A stretch of DNA of 64,000 nt. It comes from Sphaerisporangium sp039871875 (lineage in GTDB: Bacteria; Actinomycetota; Actinomycetes; Streptosporangiales; Streptosporangiaceae). The stretch lies in NCBI RefSeq assembly GCF_039871875.1, contig NZ_JBDPMD010000026.1, positions 47,977 through 111,976 of the forward strand. The letters are read 5' to 3'. Positions 56,643 through 64,000 of the stretch are shown piece after piece. The notes beneath the pieces are model-generated. The model had not been told where the DNA came from. It did no database searches and was given only the letters and a program-made list of their open reading frames with translations. The translations under genes and the position numbers were made by a program. Every line of letters begins with the position of its first letter. Position 1 is the first letter of the stretch.

Positions 56643-57692
56643 ATGCCCAAGGTCGTCGGCGTCTCCCTGGCCGGCATCGTGGTCCTGGCCGTCGCGGGTG
56701 GCGGCTGGGTCCTGCTGCGTGAACCGCCCCCCGCCGCCACCGCCGCGCCGCCCGCGGGCGGCACCGTCCCCGTCACGGTCGGCAACGTGGTGCAGCGGCA
56801 GCAGGTCAACGGCACCCTCACCTACGACGGCGCGTACACGGTCACCGGCCACGGGGGCACCGTCACCCGGCTGCCCGCGATCGGGGCCACGGTCAGGCGA
56901 GGCCGCGCCCTGTACGAGGTGGACGGCCGCCGGGTGCCCCTGCTGTACGGCGCCCGCCCCGCCTGGCGGGCCCTGCGACTCGGCATGACCAACGGGGTGG
57001 ACGTGCTGCAGCTGGAGCGCAACCTGCGGGCCCTCGGCCACACCGGTCTCACCGTGGACCGCCACTACGACCTCGGCACCTACTGGGCGGTGCGCCGGTG
57101 GCAGCGCGCCGCGCGCCTGCCGGTCACCGGGGCCGTTCCCCTCGGGCAGGTGGCCTTCCTCCCCGGGGCCGTCCGGGTCACCGGCCACGACGTGAAGACG
57201 GGGCAGCCCGCGTCCGGGCAGGTCCTGCACGGCACCGGCGCGGCGCCCGTGGTGACCATGGACCTCGACCCCGCCGTGTCGCCGTCCCTGCGCCGGGGCG
57301 ACCGGGTGCGCGTCACCCTGCCCGACGGCGACACCCGCCCGGGGCGCGTGACGCGGATCAGCGGGGTCGCGCAGACGGTGCAGCCGGACCAGGACGTGGG
57401 GGAGGCGTCGTCCACCATCCCGGTCACCGTCCGGCTGTCGGGCAAGCGGTTCCGGATGCTGGACCAGGCGCTGGTCCAGGTGGACATCACCACCGAGGAA
57501 CGCGAGAACGTCCTCACCGTGCCCGTGGTCGCCCTGCTCGCCCAGCCGGGCGGCAAGTACGCCGTCGTGACGGTGACCGGCGGGCGGCGGGCGGCCGTGC
57601 CCGTCGAGGTGGGCCTGTTCGACGAGGTCGCCGGGACCGTCGAGGTCACCGGGGTCACCGAGGGCACCATGGTGGAGGTGCCGGCCGGATGA
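56643..57692 (+). CDS. Adaptor protein with peptidoglycan-binding domain (second set)
   Basis: 349 aa. One N-terminal membrane segment (VVGVSLAGIVVLAVAGGGWVLL). The adaptor part has VGNVVQRQQVNGTLTYDG; the peptidoglycan-binding-1 domain is VLQLERNLRALGHTGLTVDRHYDLGTYWAVRRWQRAARLPVTG; then beta-barrel segments up to VTEGTMVEVPAG. Paralog of the adaptor at 43.8 kb. It follows the lipoprotein by 7 nt and overlaps the ATPase gene by 4 nt. Confidence 0.85.
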   Translation: MPKVVGVSLAGIVVLAVAGGGWVLLREPPPAATAAPPAGGTVPVTVGNVVQRQQVNGTLTYDGAYTVTGHGGTVTRLPAIGATVRRGRALYEVDGRRVPLLYGARPAWRALRLGMTNGVDVLQLERNLRALGHTGLTVDRHYDLGTYWAVRRWQRAARLPVTGAVPLGQVAFLPGAVRVTGHDVKTGQPASGQVLHGTGAAPVVTMDLDPAVSPSLRRGDRVRVTLPDGDTRPGRVTRISGVAQTVQPDQDVGEASSTIPVTVRLSGKRFRMLDQALVQVDITTEERENVLTVPVVALLAQPGGKYAVVTVTGGRRAAVPVEVGLFDEVAGTVEVTGVTEGTMVEVPAG

Positions 57693-58399
57693 GCGTGACG
57701 GATGTCACAGACCACGCGGTCCTGCGGCTGTCGGAGGTCTGGAAGGTGTACCCCGGTGAGCCGCCCGTGGAGTCGGTGCGCGGCGTGTCGCTGACCGTGC
57801 GGCCCGGCGAGATGCTGGCGCTGCTCGGGCCGTCCGGCTCGGGCAAGTCCACCCTGCTCCACCTCATGGCCGCCCTGGACCGCCCCACCTCCGGGTCGGT
57901 GCGCCTCGCAGGGCACGACGTCGGCGCGTACCGCGACCGGCGGCTCGCCGGGCTGCGGGCCTACCACGTGGGCGTGGTCTTCCAGCGGTTCTTCCTGCTC
58001 GAAGGCCTCACCGCGCTGGAGAACGTGGCGACCGGGCTGCTGTACCGCGGCGTCTCCCGGGCCGAGCGGCGGCGCCTCGCCGCGGGGGCGCTCACCGGGG
58101 TGGGGCTCGCCCACCGTGCCGGGCACCGCGCGTCCAAGCTGTCCGGCGGGGAGCGGCAGCGGGTCGCCATCGCCCGCGCCCTGGTCGGCCGCCCGGCCGT
58201 CGTGCTGGCCGACGAGCCCACCGGCAACCTCGACTCCGCCTCCGGGGCCGGGATCATCGCGCTGCTGCGCGAGCTGAACGGTCACGGCGCCACCCTGGTG
58301 GTCGTCACGCACGACACCAAGGTCGCCGACGCCTGCCCGCGCCGGGTGGAACTGCGCGACGGCGTCGTCGTCGGCGACTCCGGGGAGGTGGGCGCATGA
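57689..58399 (+). CDS. ABC transporter ATPase, MacB type (second set)
   Basis: 236 aa from ATG 57689. Walker A GPSGSGKSTLLH, Q-loop FQRFFLLEG (Arg after Gln), signature LSGGERQRVAIARAL, Walker B VVLADEPTGNLDSASG, H-loop THDTKVAD. Powers the permease encoded next. Overlaps both neighbours by 4 nt. Confidence 0.93.
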   Translation: MSVTDVTDHAVLRLSEVWKVYPGEPPVESVRGVSLTVRPGEMLALLGPSGSGKSTLLHLMAALDRPTSGSVRLAGHDVGAYRDRRLAGLRAYHVGVVFQRFFLLEGLTALENVATGLLYRGVSRAERRRLAAGALTGVGLAHRAGHRASKLSGGERQRVAIARALVGRPAVVLADEPTGNLDSASGAGIIALLRELNGHGATLVVVTHDTKVADACPRRVELRDGVVVGDSGEVGA

Positions 58400-59589
58400 G
58401 CGAGGTCAGCAGGATGCGGGGGGCCGACCTGCTGGCGGCCGGCACGCTCGGGCTGCGGTCGCGGCCGCTGCGGGCCGTGCTGTCCGCGCTCGGCATCGCG
58501 ATCGGCGTCGCGTCGATCGTCGCGGTGCTCGGGGTGACGCGGTCCAGCCAGGCGGCCCTGCTGGAGCAGATCGACCGGCTCGGCACCAACCTGCTCACCG
58601 TGGCCAACGGCAGGGAGATGGGCGGGGCCGAGGCCACCCTGCCGGCGGACGCCGGCAGGATGATCCGGCGGCTGCCCGGGGTGGACCACGTCGCCCCCAC
58701 CACCCGGCTGAACGGGCCCGGCGTCTACCGCAACGACATGATCCCCGTGGGGCAGACCGGCGGGCTGGACGTGCGGGCCTGCGACGCGGCCCTCCTGCCC
58801 ACGCTGGACGGGCGGGTGGCGAAGGGGCGGTTCCTGGACGCCGCGAGCGCCGCGTACCCGGTGGCGGTGCTCGGCCACGAGGCCGCCCGCGTGCTCGGCA
58901 TCACCCGGGTGGACGCGACGACCCGGGTGCGGCTCGGCGGCCACTGGTTCGCCGTCACCGGCGTCCTGGAGCCGCTGACGCTGGCGCCGGAGATCGACCG
59001 GGCCGCGCTGGTCGGGTTCCCCGTGGCCGAGCGGCTGCTCGGGTACGACGGCTACCCGAGCCGGCTGTACGTGCGGACCGCCCAGGACCGCGTGGAGGCC
59101 GTGGCCGGGTTGCTTGCCCCCACGACCAACCCCGCGTTCCCCGAACGGGTGGACGTGAGCCGCCCCTCGGACGCGCTCACCGTCCGCCTGTCGGTCGCGG
59201 AGGCCGGCGCCGCGCTGTTCCTCGGCCTCGGGGCCATCGCGCTGCTCGTGGGCGGCATCGGGGTCGGGAACATCATGGTGATCTCCGTCCTGGAGCGCCG
59301 CGGCGAGATCGGCCTGCGCCGCGCGCTGGGCGCCGCCCGCCGGCACGTGGCCGCGCAGTTCCTGGCCGAGTCCTTCCTGTTGTCGGCCCTGGGCGGCGCC
59401 GCCGGGGTCCTGGCGGGTTCCCTGGTGACGGCCGGCGTGGCCCGTCAGCGAGGCTGGGCCGTCCTCATCCCCCCCGAGGCCCTGTGGGGCGGCCTGGGCG
59501 TGGCCCTGGCGGCAGGCGCCCTGGCCGGCCTGTACCCGGCCCTCCGCGCCGCCCACCTCCAGCCCACCGAGGCCCTGCGCTCCCTGTAG
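58396..59589 (+). CDS. ABC transporter permease, MacB/FtsX type (second set)
   Basis: 397 aa. First helix VLSALGIAIGVASIVAVLGV, long extracytoplasmic domain, then helices near LFLGLGAIALLVGGIGVGNIMVI, ESFLLSALGGAAGVLAGSLVTAGVA and LWGGLGVALAAGALAGLYPALRAA. Motifs match the permease at 45.5 kb in order and wording (VSRPSDALTVR and VSRPSDALAAR). Likely role: export of a toxic compound or cell-envelope defence, under the NarL-type system encoded next to it. Confidence 0.92.
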   Translation: MSEVSRMRGADLLAAGTLGLRSRPLRAVLSALGIAIGVASIVAVLGVTRSSQAALLEQIDRLGTNLLTVANGREMGGAEATLPADAGRMIRRLPGVDHVAPTTRLNGPGVYRNDMIPVGQTGGLDVRACDAALLPTLDGRVAKGRFLDAASAAYPVAVLGHEAARVLGITRVDATTRVRLGGHWFAVTGVLEPLTLAPEIDRAALVGFPVAERLLGYDGYPSRLYVRTAQDRVEAVAGLLAPTTNPAFPERVDVSRPSDALTVRLSVAEAGAALFLGLGAIALLVGGIGVGNIMVISVLERRGEIGLRRALGAARRHVAAQFLAESFLLSALGGAAGVLAGSLVTAGVARQRGWAVLIPPEALWGGLGVALAAGALAGLYPALRAAHLQPTEALRSL

Positions 59590-59603
59590 CCGGCCTGCGC
59601 ACC

Positions 59604-59642
59604 CACGGGACACCCACCGGCCAGGCCGGTGGGTGTCCCGTG
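59604..59642. terminator. Bidirectional terminator
   Basis: CACGGGACACCCACCGGCC (59604-59622) pairs with 59624-59642 in a 19-bp near-perfect stem. It lies between the convergent permease and response-regulator genes. Confidence 0.9.
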
Positions 59643-59654
59643 TGCTTCCCCCGG

Positions 59655-60308
59655 TCAGCCGTCGGGGTCCAGCAGGGCCTCGTCCAGGGGGACGAGGCCC
59701 TGCTGGAGGCCCACGATGGCGGCCTGGGTGCGGTCGGTGACGCCGAGTTTGGCGAGGATGCTCGACACGTGGGTCTTCACGGTCTCCCGGCCCAGGGACA
59801 GGGAACGGGCGATCTCGACGTTGGAGCGGCCCCGCGCGAGGGCGGTCAGCACCTCGCGCTCGCGGGGGGTGAGGACGGAGAGCGGGTCCGGCCGCTCGCC
59901 GCGCATGCGGCGCACCAGCAGGCCCGCGATGCGGGGCTCGAGCACGCTGCCGCCGTGCGCGGCGGCCCGCACGGCCTCCACCACCCGGTCCACCGCGGTG
60001 GTCTTCGGCAGGTACGACAACGCGCCGAGGCGGATGGCTTCCAGGATCCGCTCGTCCTCGTGGAAGGAGGTCAGCACGATCACCGCGGGCCGGTCGTCCC
60101 CGAGACGGCGCAGCACGTCCAGGCCGTCCATGCCGGGCATCACCAGGTCGAGCAGCATCACCGACGGGCGCAGCGCACGCGTCAGCGCCAGGGCCTGCTC
60201 GCCGTTGGCGCACTCGCCGGCCACCTCGACGCCGTCCTCCTGGTCCAGCACGAAACGCAGCCCCTGACGCACCACCTCGTGGTCGTCCACGATCAGCACC
60301 CGGATCAC
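59655..60308 (-). CDS. NarL/LiaR-family response regulator
   Basis: 217 aa. Receiver: VLIVDDHEVVRQGL, phospho-Asp in VMLLDLVMPGMDG, VLTS and LPKTT. LuxR-type HTH: LTPREREVLTALARGRSNVEIARSLSLGRETVKTHVSSILAKLGV. Cognate kinase overlaps by 4 nt upstream. Convergent with the exporter set, which it probably controls in response to envelope stress (LiaRS/VraRS-like pairs do so in other Gram-positives). Confidence 0.92.
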   Translation of the reverse strand: MIRVLIVDDHEVVRQGLRFVLDQEDGVEVAGECANGEQALALTRALRPSVMLLDLVMPGMDGLDVLRRLGDDRPAVIVLTSFHEDERILEAIRLGALSYLPKTTAVDRVVEAVRAAAHGGSVLEPRIAGLLVRRMRGERPDPLSVLTPREREVLTALARGRSNVEIARSLSLGRETVKTHVSSILAKLGVTDRTQAAIVGLQQGLVPLDEALLDPDG

Positions 60309-61849
60309 GGGACCTCCACCGGGACCGGCAGCGGCACCGACGCCGTCACGACGGTGCCCGCACCCGGCCCGCTGGTCACCGTGAACGTCCCCCCGAGTTC
60401 CTCCACCCGCTCCCGCATGAGCTTCAGGCCCATCCCGTGGCTCGGCGACGGCGGAGCCGGGTCGAACCCCCGGCCGTCGTCGGCGATCCGCAGCCGCACC
60501 TCGTCGTCCGCGCCGCTCAGCCGCACCTCGACGGCGCCGGGGGACCCGTGCTTGACCGCGTTGCCGAGGGCCTCCTGGGTGAGGCGCAGCAGCGCGTGCT
60601 CGGCGGCGGGCGGCAGGACGACCTCCTCAAGCGCGGTGCGGACGGTGATGCCGAGCCGGGACTCGTACGCCCGGCACAGTTCCTCAAGCGCGGGGATGAG
60701 CCCGGCGTCCTCCAGGGCCACCGGGCGCAGCTCCAGCAGCAGGGCCTGCATCTCGCGCAGGGTGCGCGCCGCCGTCCGCTCCATGGCCTCGGACTCGCGG
60801 CCGAGCTCCGCCGGGGCGGCCCTGCGCATGCCCGCGGCGAGCAGGCTCAGCGAGAACAGGTCCTGCGAGATGGAGTCGTGCAGCTCGCGGGCGATCCGGG
60901 CCCGCTCGGCCTGGCGGGCGTCCACCCGCGCCGTGTGCCGCTCGGCCTCCACGGCGGCGCCGAGGCGTTCGGCCATCCGGTTGAAGCCGTCCTCGAGCCG
61001 GCTCACCTCGTCGTCGCCCCGCACGGCGACCCTGGGGGTGAAGTCCCCCCCGGCCACCGCCGTCGTGACCGCGGCCAGCCGGGTGATGCGGGAGATCAGG
61101 CCGCGGGTGCTGAGCATGCCGAACACCACGCCCACCGGCACCACCAGCGCGAGCACGAGAACGCCCGGCGCGAGCAGAGGGGCGATCGCGTCCATGATCG
61201 GGAGCACCCGCAGATCCACCGGCGCCTGGACGTAGACGAAGCCGACGGTCTTGAGGTTCTTGATCGGCTTGTCCGGGCCGATGCTCGTCTTGCCGTCGGC
61301 CGGCGCCTGCTCCGCCGCGCCCGGCTTCGCGTCGATCAGCACGGAGCCGGACGCGGCGAGGACCGGGCTCACCCACCACACGGCGGTGCCGAGCGGCGTC
61401 TCGCCCTTCCCGCCCAAACCTTCCGGCATCTGCCCCTGCGTGGCGGCCAGCACCGACCCCGGCGCGTACACCTCGGCCGCCGTGCTGCCCACGACGCGCC
61501 CGGTGGAGTCGGTCAGCACCTCCACCGCCCCGGACGTTCCGCTGAAGGGCAGCTCACGCGCCTTCGGGTCATCGGCGCCGAAGCCGGTCTCCGCCGCCGA
61601 GGTCTTCATCGCCACGAGCAGCGCATTCCACTGGTCGAGGCCCGGCGAGAAAGCGTTCACCTTGCCGAGCGTCGCGCCGATGACTTTCGCGTCCTTGCCG
61701 GCCTGGTACTGCACCCGGCGTACCAGGTCCGACCCGGATTCCGAAGTGATCACCAGCCCGAGCAGGACGCTCTCCACGATCAGCACCGCCGCCGCGGTGA
61801 CCAGCACGTAGGACGCCGCCGTCCGCGCCCGGAGCCCGAACCGCCACAT
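60305..61849 (-). CDS. NarL-type sensor histidine kinase with extracytoplasmic domain and HAMP
   Basis: 514 aa. First membrane segment about 13-35 (SYVLVTAAAVLIVESVLLGLVI), an extracytoplasmic domain of some 185 residues, a second segment (PLLAPGVLVLALVVPVGVVFGML), HAMP (RLAAVTTAVAGGDFTPRVAVRGDDEVSRLEDGFNRM), HisKA_3 with His in ARIARELHDSISQDLFSLS, and HATPase with LTQEALGNAVKHG, DDGRGFDP and GMGLKLMRERV. Typical of two-component systems that watch the cell surface. The ATG at 61849 opens the pair's operon. Confidence 0.92.
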   Translation of the reverse strand: MWRFGLRARTAASYVLVTAAAVLIVESVLLGLVITSESGSDLVRRVQYQAGKDAKVIGATLGKVNAFSPGLDQWNALLVAMKTSAAETGFGADDPKARELPFSGTSGAVEVLTDSTGRVVGSTAAEVYAPGSVLAATQGQMPEGLGGKGETPLGTAVWWVSPVLAASGSVLIDAKPGAAEQAPADGKTSIGPDKPIKNLKTVGFVYVQAPVDLRVLPIMDAIAPLLAPGVLVLALVVPVGVVFGMLSTRGLISRITRLAAVTTAVAGGDFTPRVAVRGDDEVSRLEDGFNRMAERLGAAVEAERHTARVDARQAERARIARELHDSISQDLFSLSLLAAGMRRAAPAELGRESEAMERTAARTLREMQALLLELRPVALEDAGLIPALEELCRAYESRLGITVRTALEEVVLPPAAEHALLRLTQEALGNAVKHGSPGAVEVRLSGADDEVRLRIADDGRGFDPAPPSPSHGMGLKLMRERVEELGGTFTVTSGPGAGTVVTASVPLPVPVEVP

Positions 61850-61960
61850 CCTCGCAGAGTAACGTTTCAGTACTTATTTCCCCTCCCTCTGCCGGGGGAG
61901 GGTCCCCTCCTCTTCCCGCCGGGCATGAGGTCGTACGAGTCTTGAGGGAGGAGGAAGAAG

Positions 61961-62155
61961 GTGTACGCGACCATAGGGGATCGTCTCGTCGTGCATGGGA
62001 CGACGGTGGGGCACCCGGACCGGCCGGGACTGATCATCGAGGTTCGCGGGCCGGACGGATGCCCGCCCTACGTCGTACGTTTCGACGACGGGCACGTCGG
62101 ATTGGTGTTCCCCGGGCCGGACGCGATTGTCGTCCCAGCTCAGCGGGGATCATAA
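61961..62155 (+). CDS. DUF1918 domain protein
   Basis: 64 aa from GTG 61961, with GGAGGAAGAAGG just upstream. Small SH3-like beta protein: MYATIGDRLVVHGTTVGHPDRPGLIIEVRGPDGCPPYVVRFDDGHVGLVFPGPDAIVV is the standard DUF1918 pattern. Function is unknown; widespread in actinomycetes. The next gene lies 10 nt downstream. Confidence 0.88.
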   Translation: MYATIGDRLVVHGTTVGHPDRPGLIIEVRGPDGCPPYVVRFDDGHVGLVFPGPDAIVVPAQRGS

Positions 62156-62165
62156 GATCCGTCAG

Positions 62166-62573
62166 GTGAGATCTCAGACGTTCGAGGTGAATACCGGAAG
62201 CACGGAAAGGGTGCACGACATCACCCGGAGGTGCGAGGAGTTCGCCCGGTCCTGCGGGGGAGACGGGCTGCTGCACATCTTCGTCCCGCACGCGACGGCG
62301 GGCGTGGCGGTGCTGGAGCTCGGGTCCGGCAGCGACGACGACCTCCTCGCCGCGCTGCGGGACCTGCTGCCGGCCGACGACCGGTGGCGGCACGCCCACG
62401 GCTCGCGCGGCCACGGCAGATCACACGTCATGCCGGCGCTGATCCCGCCGTACGCCACCGTTCCGGTCATCGACGGGCGGCTGGCGCTCGGCACGTGGCA
62501 GTCTGTCGCGATCGTGGACCTTAATATCGACAACCCGGAACGACGTGTTCGTTTGTCGTTTTTGTCGAACTAA
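62166..62573 (+). CDS. YjbQ / UPF0047 family protein
   Basis: 135 aa from GTG 62166; an ATG at 62127 would overlap the DUF1918 gene. Family marks: FEVNTGSTERVHDITRRCEEF, LHIFVPHATAGVAVLELGSGSDDDLLAAL, GHGRSHVMPALIPPYATVPVIDGRLALGTWQSVAIVDLN. The conserved His/Thr (PHATAG) and the HxxGRSH-like stretch form the putative metal site. Thiamine-phosphate synthase-like side activity has been reported for relatives; the physiological role is unsettled. Confidence 0.88.
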   Translation: MRSQTFEVNTGSTERVHDITRRCEEFARSCGGDGLLHIFVPHATAGVAVLELGSGSDDDLLAALRDLLPADDRWRHAHGSRGHGRSHVMPALIPPYATVPVIDGRLALGTWQSVAIVDLNIDNPERRVRLSFLSN

Positions 62574-62707
62574 CAGATAACGGTGCGGGTCACCGGCCGT
62601 GGCGACCGTTGACGACGATGGGTCACAGCGTGTGGACTGTGCCGAAGCGGCCTCGCGGAGGCCGGTGAGCCGCATACGTGCGGGCCATCCAAGCAGGAGG
62701 GACAAAC

Positions 62708-63136
62708 GTGAGCGCGACCGCGGGTCAGGCGCAGGGCGAGCGCGGCCTGGCCGAGCGACTCGGTCTGAAGCCGGGTCAGGTGGTGCAGGAGATCGGCTGG
62801 GACGAGGACGCCGACGAGGAGCTCCGGCAGTCGATAGAGGAGCTCACCGGCAACGAGCTTGTCGATGAGGACGCCGAAGACGTCGTCGACGTGGTGCTCA
62901 TGTGGTGGCGTGACGGCGACGGGGACCTGTTCGACGCCCTGAGCGACGCCATGACCGGGCTGGCGGACGGAGGGCAGATCTGGCTTCTCACGCCCAAGGT
63001 GGGCCGGGACGGCCACGTCGAGCCCAGCGACATAGGGGAGGACGCCGCCACGGCGGGCCTCTCGCAGACCAGCAGTGTCAGCGCGGCCCGGGACTGGTCG
63101 GGGACGCGTCTCGTCGCGCCCAAGGGACGCCGCTAG
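62708..63136 (+). CDS. DUF3052 family protein
   Basis: 142 aa from GTG 62708, with AGGAGGG about 7 nt upstream. Acidic protein with LAERLGLKPGQVVQEIGWDEDADEELRQSIEELTGNELVDED, VVLMWWRDGDGDLFDALSDAMTGLADGGQIWLLTPK, a Rossmann-like or SAM-fold-like pattern, and a C-terminal DWSGTRLVAPKG. Commonly encoded near aceE and peroxiredoxin genes in actinomycetes, as here. The function is unknown; the mycobacterial member is a phosphorylated cytosolic protein as far as I recall. Confidence 0.82.
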   Translation: MSATAGQAQGERGLAERLGLKPGQVVQEIGWDEDADEELRQSIEELTGNELVDEDAEDVVDVVLMWWRDGDGDLFDALSDAMTGLADGGQIWLLTPKVGRDGHVEPSDIGEDAATAGLSQTSSVSAARDWSGTRLVAPKGRR

Positions 63137-63161
63137 AGACTTCCTCCTCCGCCGCCATCCC

Positions 63162-63191
63162 TGCCGTACGGCTGACCTGGGCCGTACGGCA
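63162..63191 (+). terminator. Hairpin after the DUF3052 gene
   Basis: TGCCGTACGGC (63162-63172) and GCCGTACGGCA (63181-63191) pair perfectly over 11 bp with an 8-nt loop. No T-tract. Probable terminator before the peroxiredoxin gene. Confidence 0.65.
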
Positions 63192-63244
63192 GACGGATGT
63201 GCCCGGGTGGTCCAATGTTCATCGTGTGTGGGGAGAGTACCGGC

Positions 63245-63703
63245 ATGGCGGTCGACGTGGGCGACATGGCCCCGGACTTCGCGCTGAGAGACCAGCACGG
63301 CGCGCCGGTCAGGCTCGCCGACTTCCGGGGTAAGCGTGTCGTGCTCATGTTCTACCCGCTGGCCTTCAGCGGGGGATGTCACGGAGAGCTGTGCGCCATC
63401 CGCGACGACTTCCTGGTCGCCGCGCCCCCCGACGTCCAGGTGCTGACGGTCTCCGTCGATTCCATGTTCAGCCACCGGGCCTGGGCGGACCGGGAGAAGT
63501 TCACCTTCCCCCTGCTGTCCGACTTCTGGCCGCACGGCGCGGTGGCGCAGGCATACGGTGTCTTCGATGTGGACAAGGGCTTCGCTGTGCGGGGCACCTT
63601 CGTCATCGACGGCGAGGGCGTGGTCCGCTGGAAAGCGGTGAACCCCGTCGCCACGCCGCGCGACATCTCCGAGTACCTCCAGGTGCTCGACGAAATCTCG
63701 TAG
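63245..63703 (+). CDS. AhpE-type peroxiredoxin
   Basis: 152 aa from ATG 63245, with GGGAGAG upstream. Thioredoxin-fold peroxidase: VGDMAPDFALRDQHGAPVRLADFRGKRVVLMFYPLAFSGGCHGELCAIRDDF, with the peroxidatic Cys in SGGC; a nearby second Cys (GELC) could resolve it. FTFPLLSDFWPHGAVAQAYGV and RGTFVIDGEGVVRWKAV are typical. It reduces peroxides in the cytosol. Monocistronic. Confidence 0.92.
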   Translation: MAVDVGDMAPDFALRDQHGAPVRLADFRGKRVVLMFYPLAFSGGCHGELCAIRDDFLVAAPPDVQVLTVSVDSMFSHRAWADREKFTFPLLSDFWPHGAVAQAYGVFDVDKGFAVRGTFVIDGEGVVRWKAVNPVATPRDISEYLQVLDEIS

Positions 63704-63759
63704 TGCGGGCCGCCGACTCACAGCCGGCGGCCCAGGCGAGGACGAAGGCGGTGGCGACG

Positions 63760-64000
63760 ATGCCCTGCTACCGATGCGGGATCCGCCAGACGGACCCGAT
63801 CCGAGGCGCGAGCCCCTGGCGCCGCGCCGTGCGCCACGACTCCCAGGTCCTGATCTGCCCGGACTGCCAAGGCGATCACGACCTCGACCTGGACCGCTGC
63901 ACCGAGTGCGGCTCCACCACCCTGCTCTGCCGCCTAGGAGAAATAGAATGCCGCACCTGCGGCACCACCCGCCCCACCGGCACCACCCCCCCTCCCACCC
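63760..64000 (+). CDS. Zinc-ribbon protein, runs off the window
   Basis: Partial, at least 80 codons, open to the window end. ATG 63760 (GTG 63751 also in frame, with GAAGG before it). It reads MPCYRCGIRQTDP, then ICPDCQGDHDLD, RCTECGSTTLLCRLG and ECRTCGTTRPTGT: four CxxC pairs, enough for two zinc ribbons. Short basic segments lie between. Probably binds zinc; DNA or RNA binding is possible but not shown. The C-terminus is not visible. Confidence 0.65.
   Translation, partial: MPCYRCGIRQTDPIRGASPWRRAVRHDSQVLICPDCQGDHDLDLDRCTECGSTTLLCRLGEIECRTCGTTRPTGTTPPPT

Noticed and set aside
1..64000. CRISPR arrays, tRNA or rRNA genes, insertion-sequence transposases
   Set aside because: I looked for repeat-spacer patterns, cloverleaf-like GGTTC/CCA ends and DDE or serine-recombinase motifs and saw none that I could support.

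Overview
The window is high-GC chromosomal DNA of an actinomycete, with many GTG starts, ATGA/GTGA start-stop overlaps and actinobacterial families such as DUF3145, DUF3052, DUF1918 and a FasR-type regulator. Gene content fits a filamentous genus, perhaps of the Streptosporangiales; the genus itself cannot be fixed by eye.

Layout. 0-8.6 kb holds core or accessory genes: a RecQ-like helicase with a C-terminal phosphoribosyltransferase-like tail, a secreted SnoaL-like protein, a PfkB sugar kinase, a GNAT/acyl-CoA synthetase fusion, a DUF5998-like protein and a rhodanese. 8.7-13.6 kb is a four-gene minus-strand operon: cytosolic subtilase, ECF-like sigma factor, small unknown protein, TPR-CHAT (caspase-like) protein. 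13.8-20.7 kb is the housekeeping type II fatty acid synthase locus fasR-fabD-fabH-acpP-fabF-accD with DUF3145. 21.2-23.2 kb is a decayed strip with two pseudogenes. 52-64 kb is core again: WYL regulator, aceE, a lipoprotein/MacAB-like exporter set, a NarL-type two-component system, DUF1918, YjbQ, DUF3052, peroxiredoxin and a zinc-ribbon protein that runs off the end.

The main feature is a biosynthetic gene cluster at about 23.2-50.7 kb. It carries a minimal type II PKS (ketosynthase, chain length factor, ACP), an aromatase/cyclase fused to a cupin, a TcmI-type cyclase, a SchA/CurD-like protein, two SDR reductases, three small antibiotic-biosynthesis monooxygenase (ABM) proteins, an amidohydrolase that may be a decarboxylase, and its own acetyl-CoA carboxylase (accDA-accB-accC). 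Less usual additions are two Tat-exported laccase-like multicopper oxidases, a sulfotransferase with cysD and cysN (sulfate activation), a MacAB-like exporter and two two-component systems, one of whose regulators is present twice in almost identical form. The core set resembles spore-pigment (whiE-like) clusters. My inference is that a sulfated aromatic polyketide is made, exported and oxidatively coupled outside the cytoplasm, perhaps a laccase-polymerised polyketide pigment.

Two sets of cis elements, read directly from the DNA, tie the cluster together. First, a shared promoter (TTCTCAT box, GAAGAC at -35, 18-19 bp, TANYGT at -10) with a palindrome just upstream lies before both oxidases, the ACP operon and the cyclase/carboxylase operon. 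In three of the four cases the start codon lies exactly 7 nt after the -10, which implies leaderless mRNAs. Second, GTCAG half-sites repeated every 11 bp lie before the OmpR-type regulator, the second oxidase, the exporter operon and a small membrane protein gene. The cluster sits between the fas locus and aceE; its left edge has pseudogenes and its right edge a fragment of a conjugation ATPase gene.
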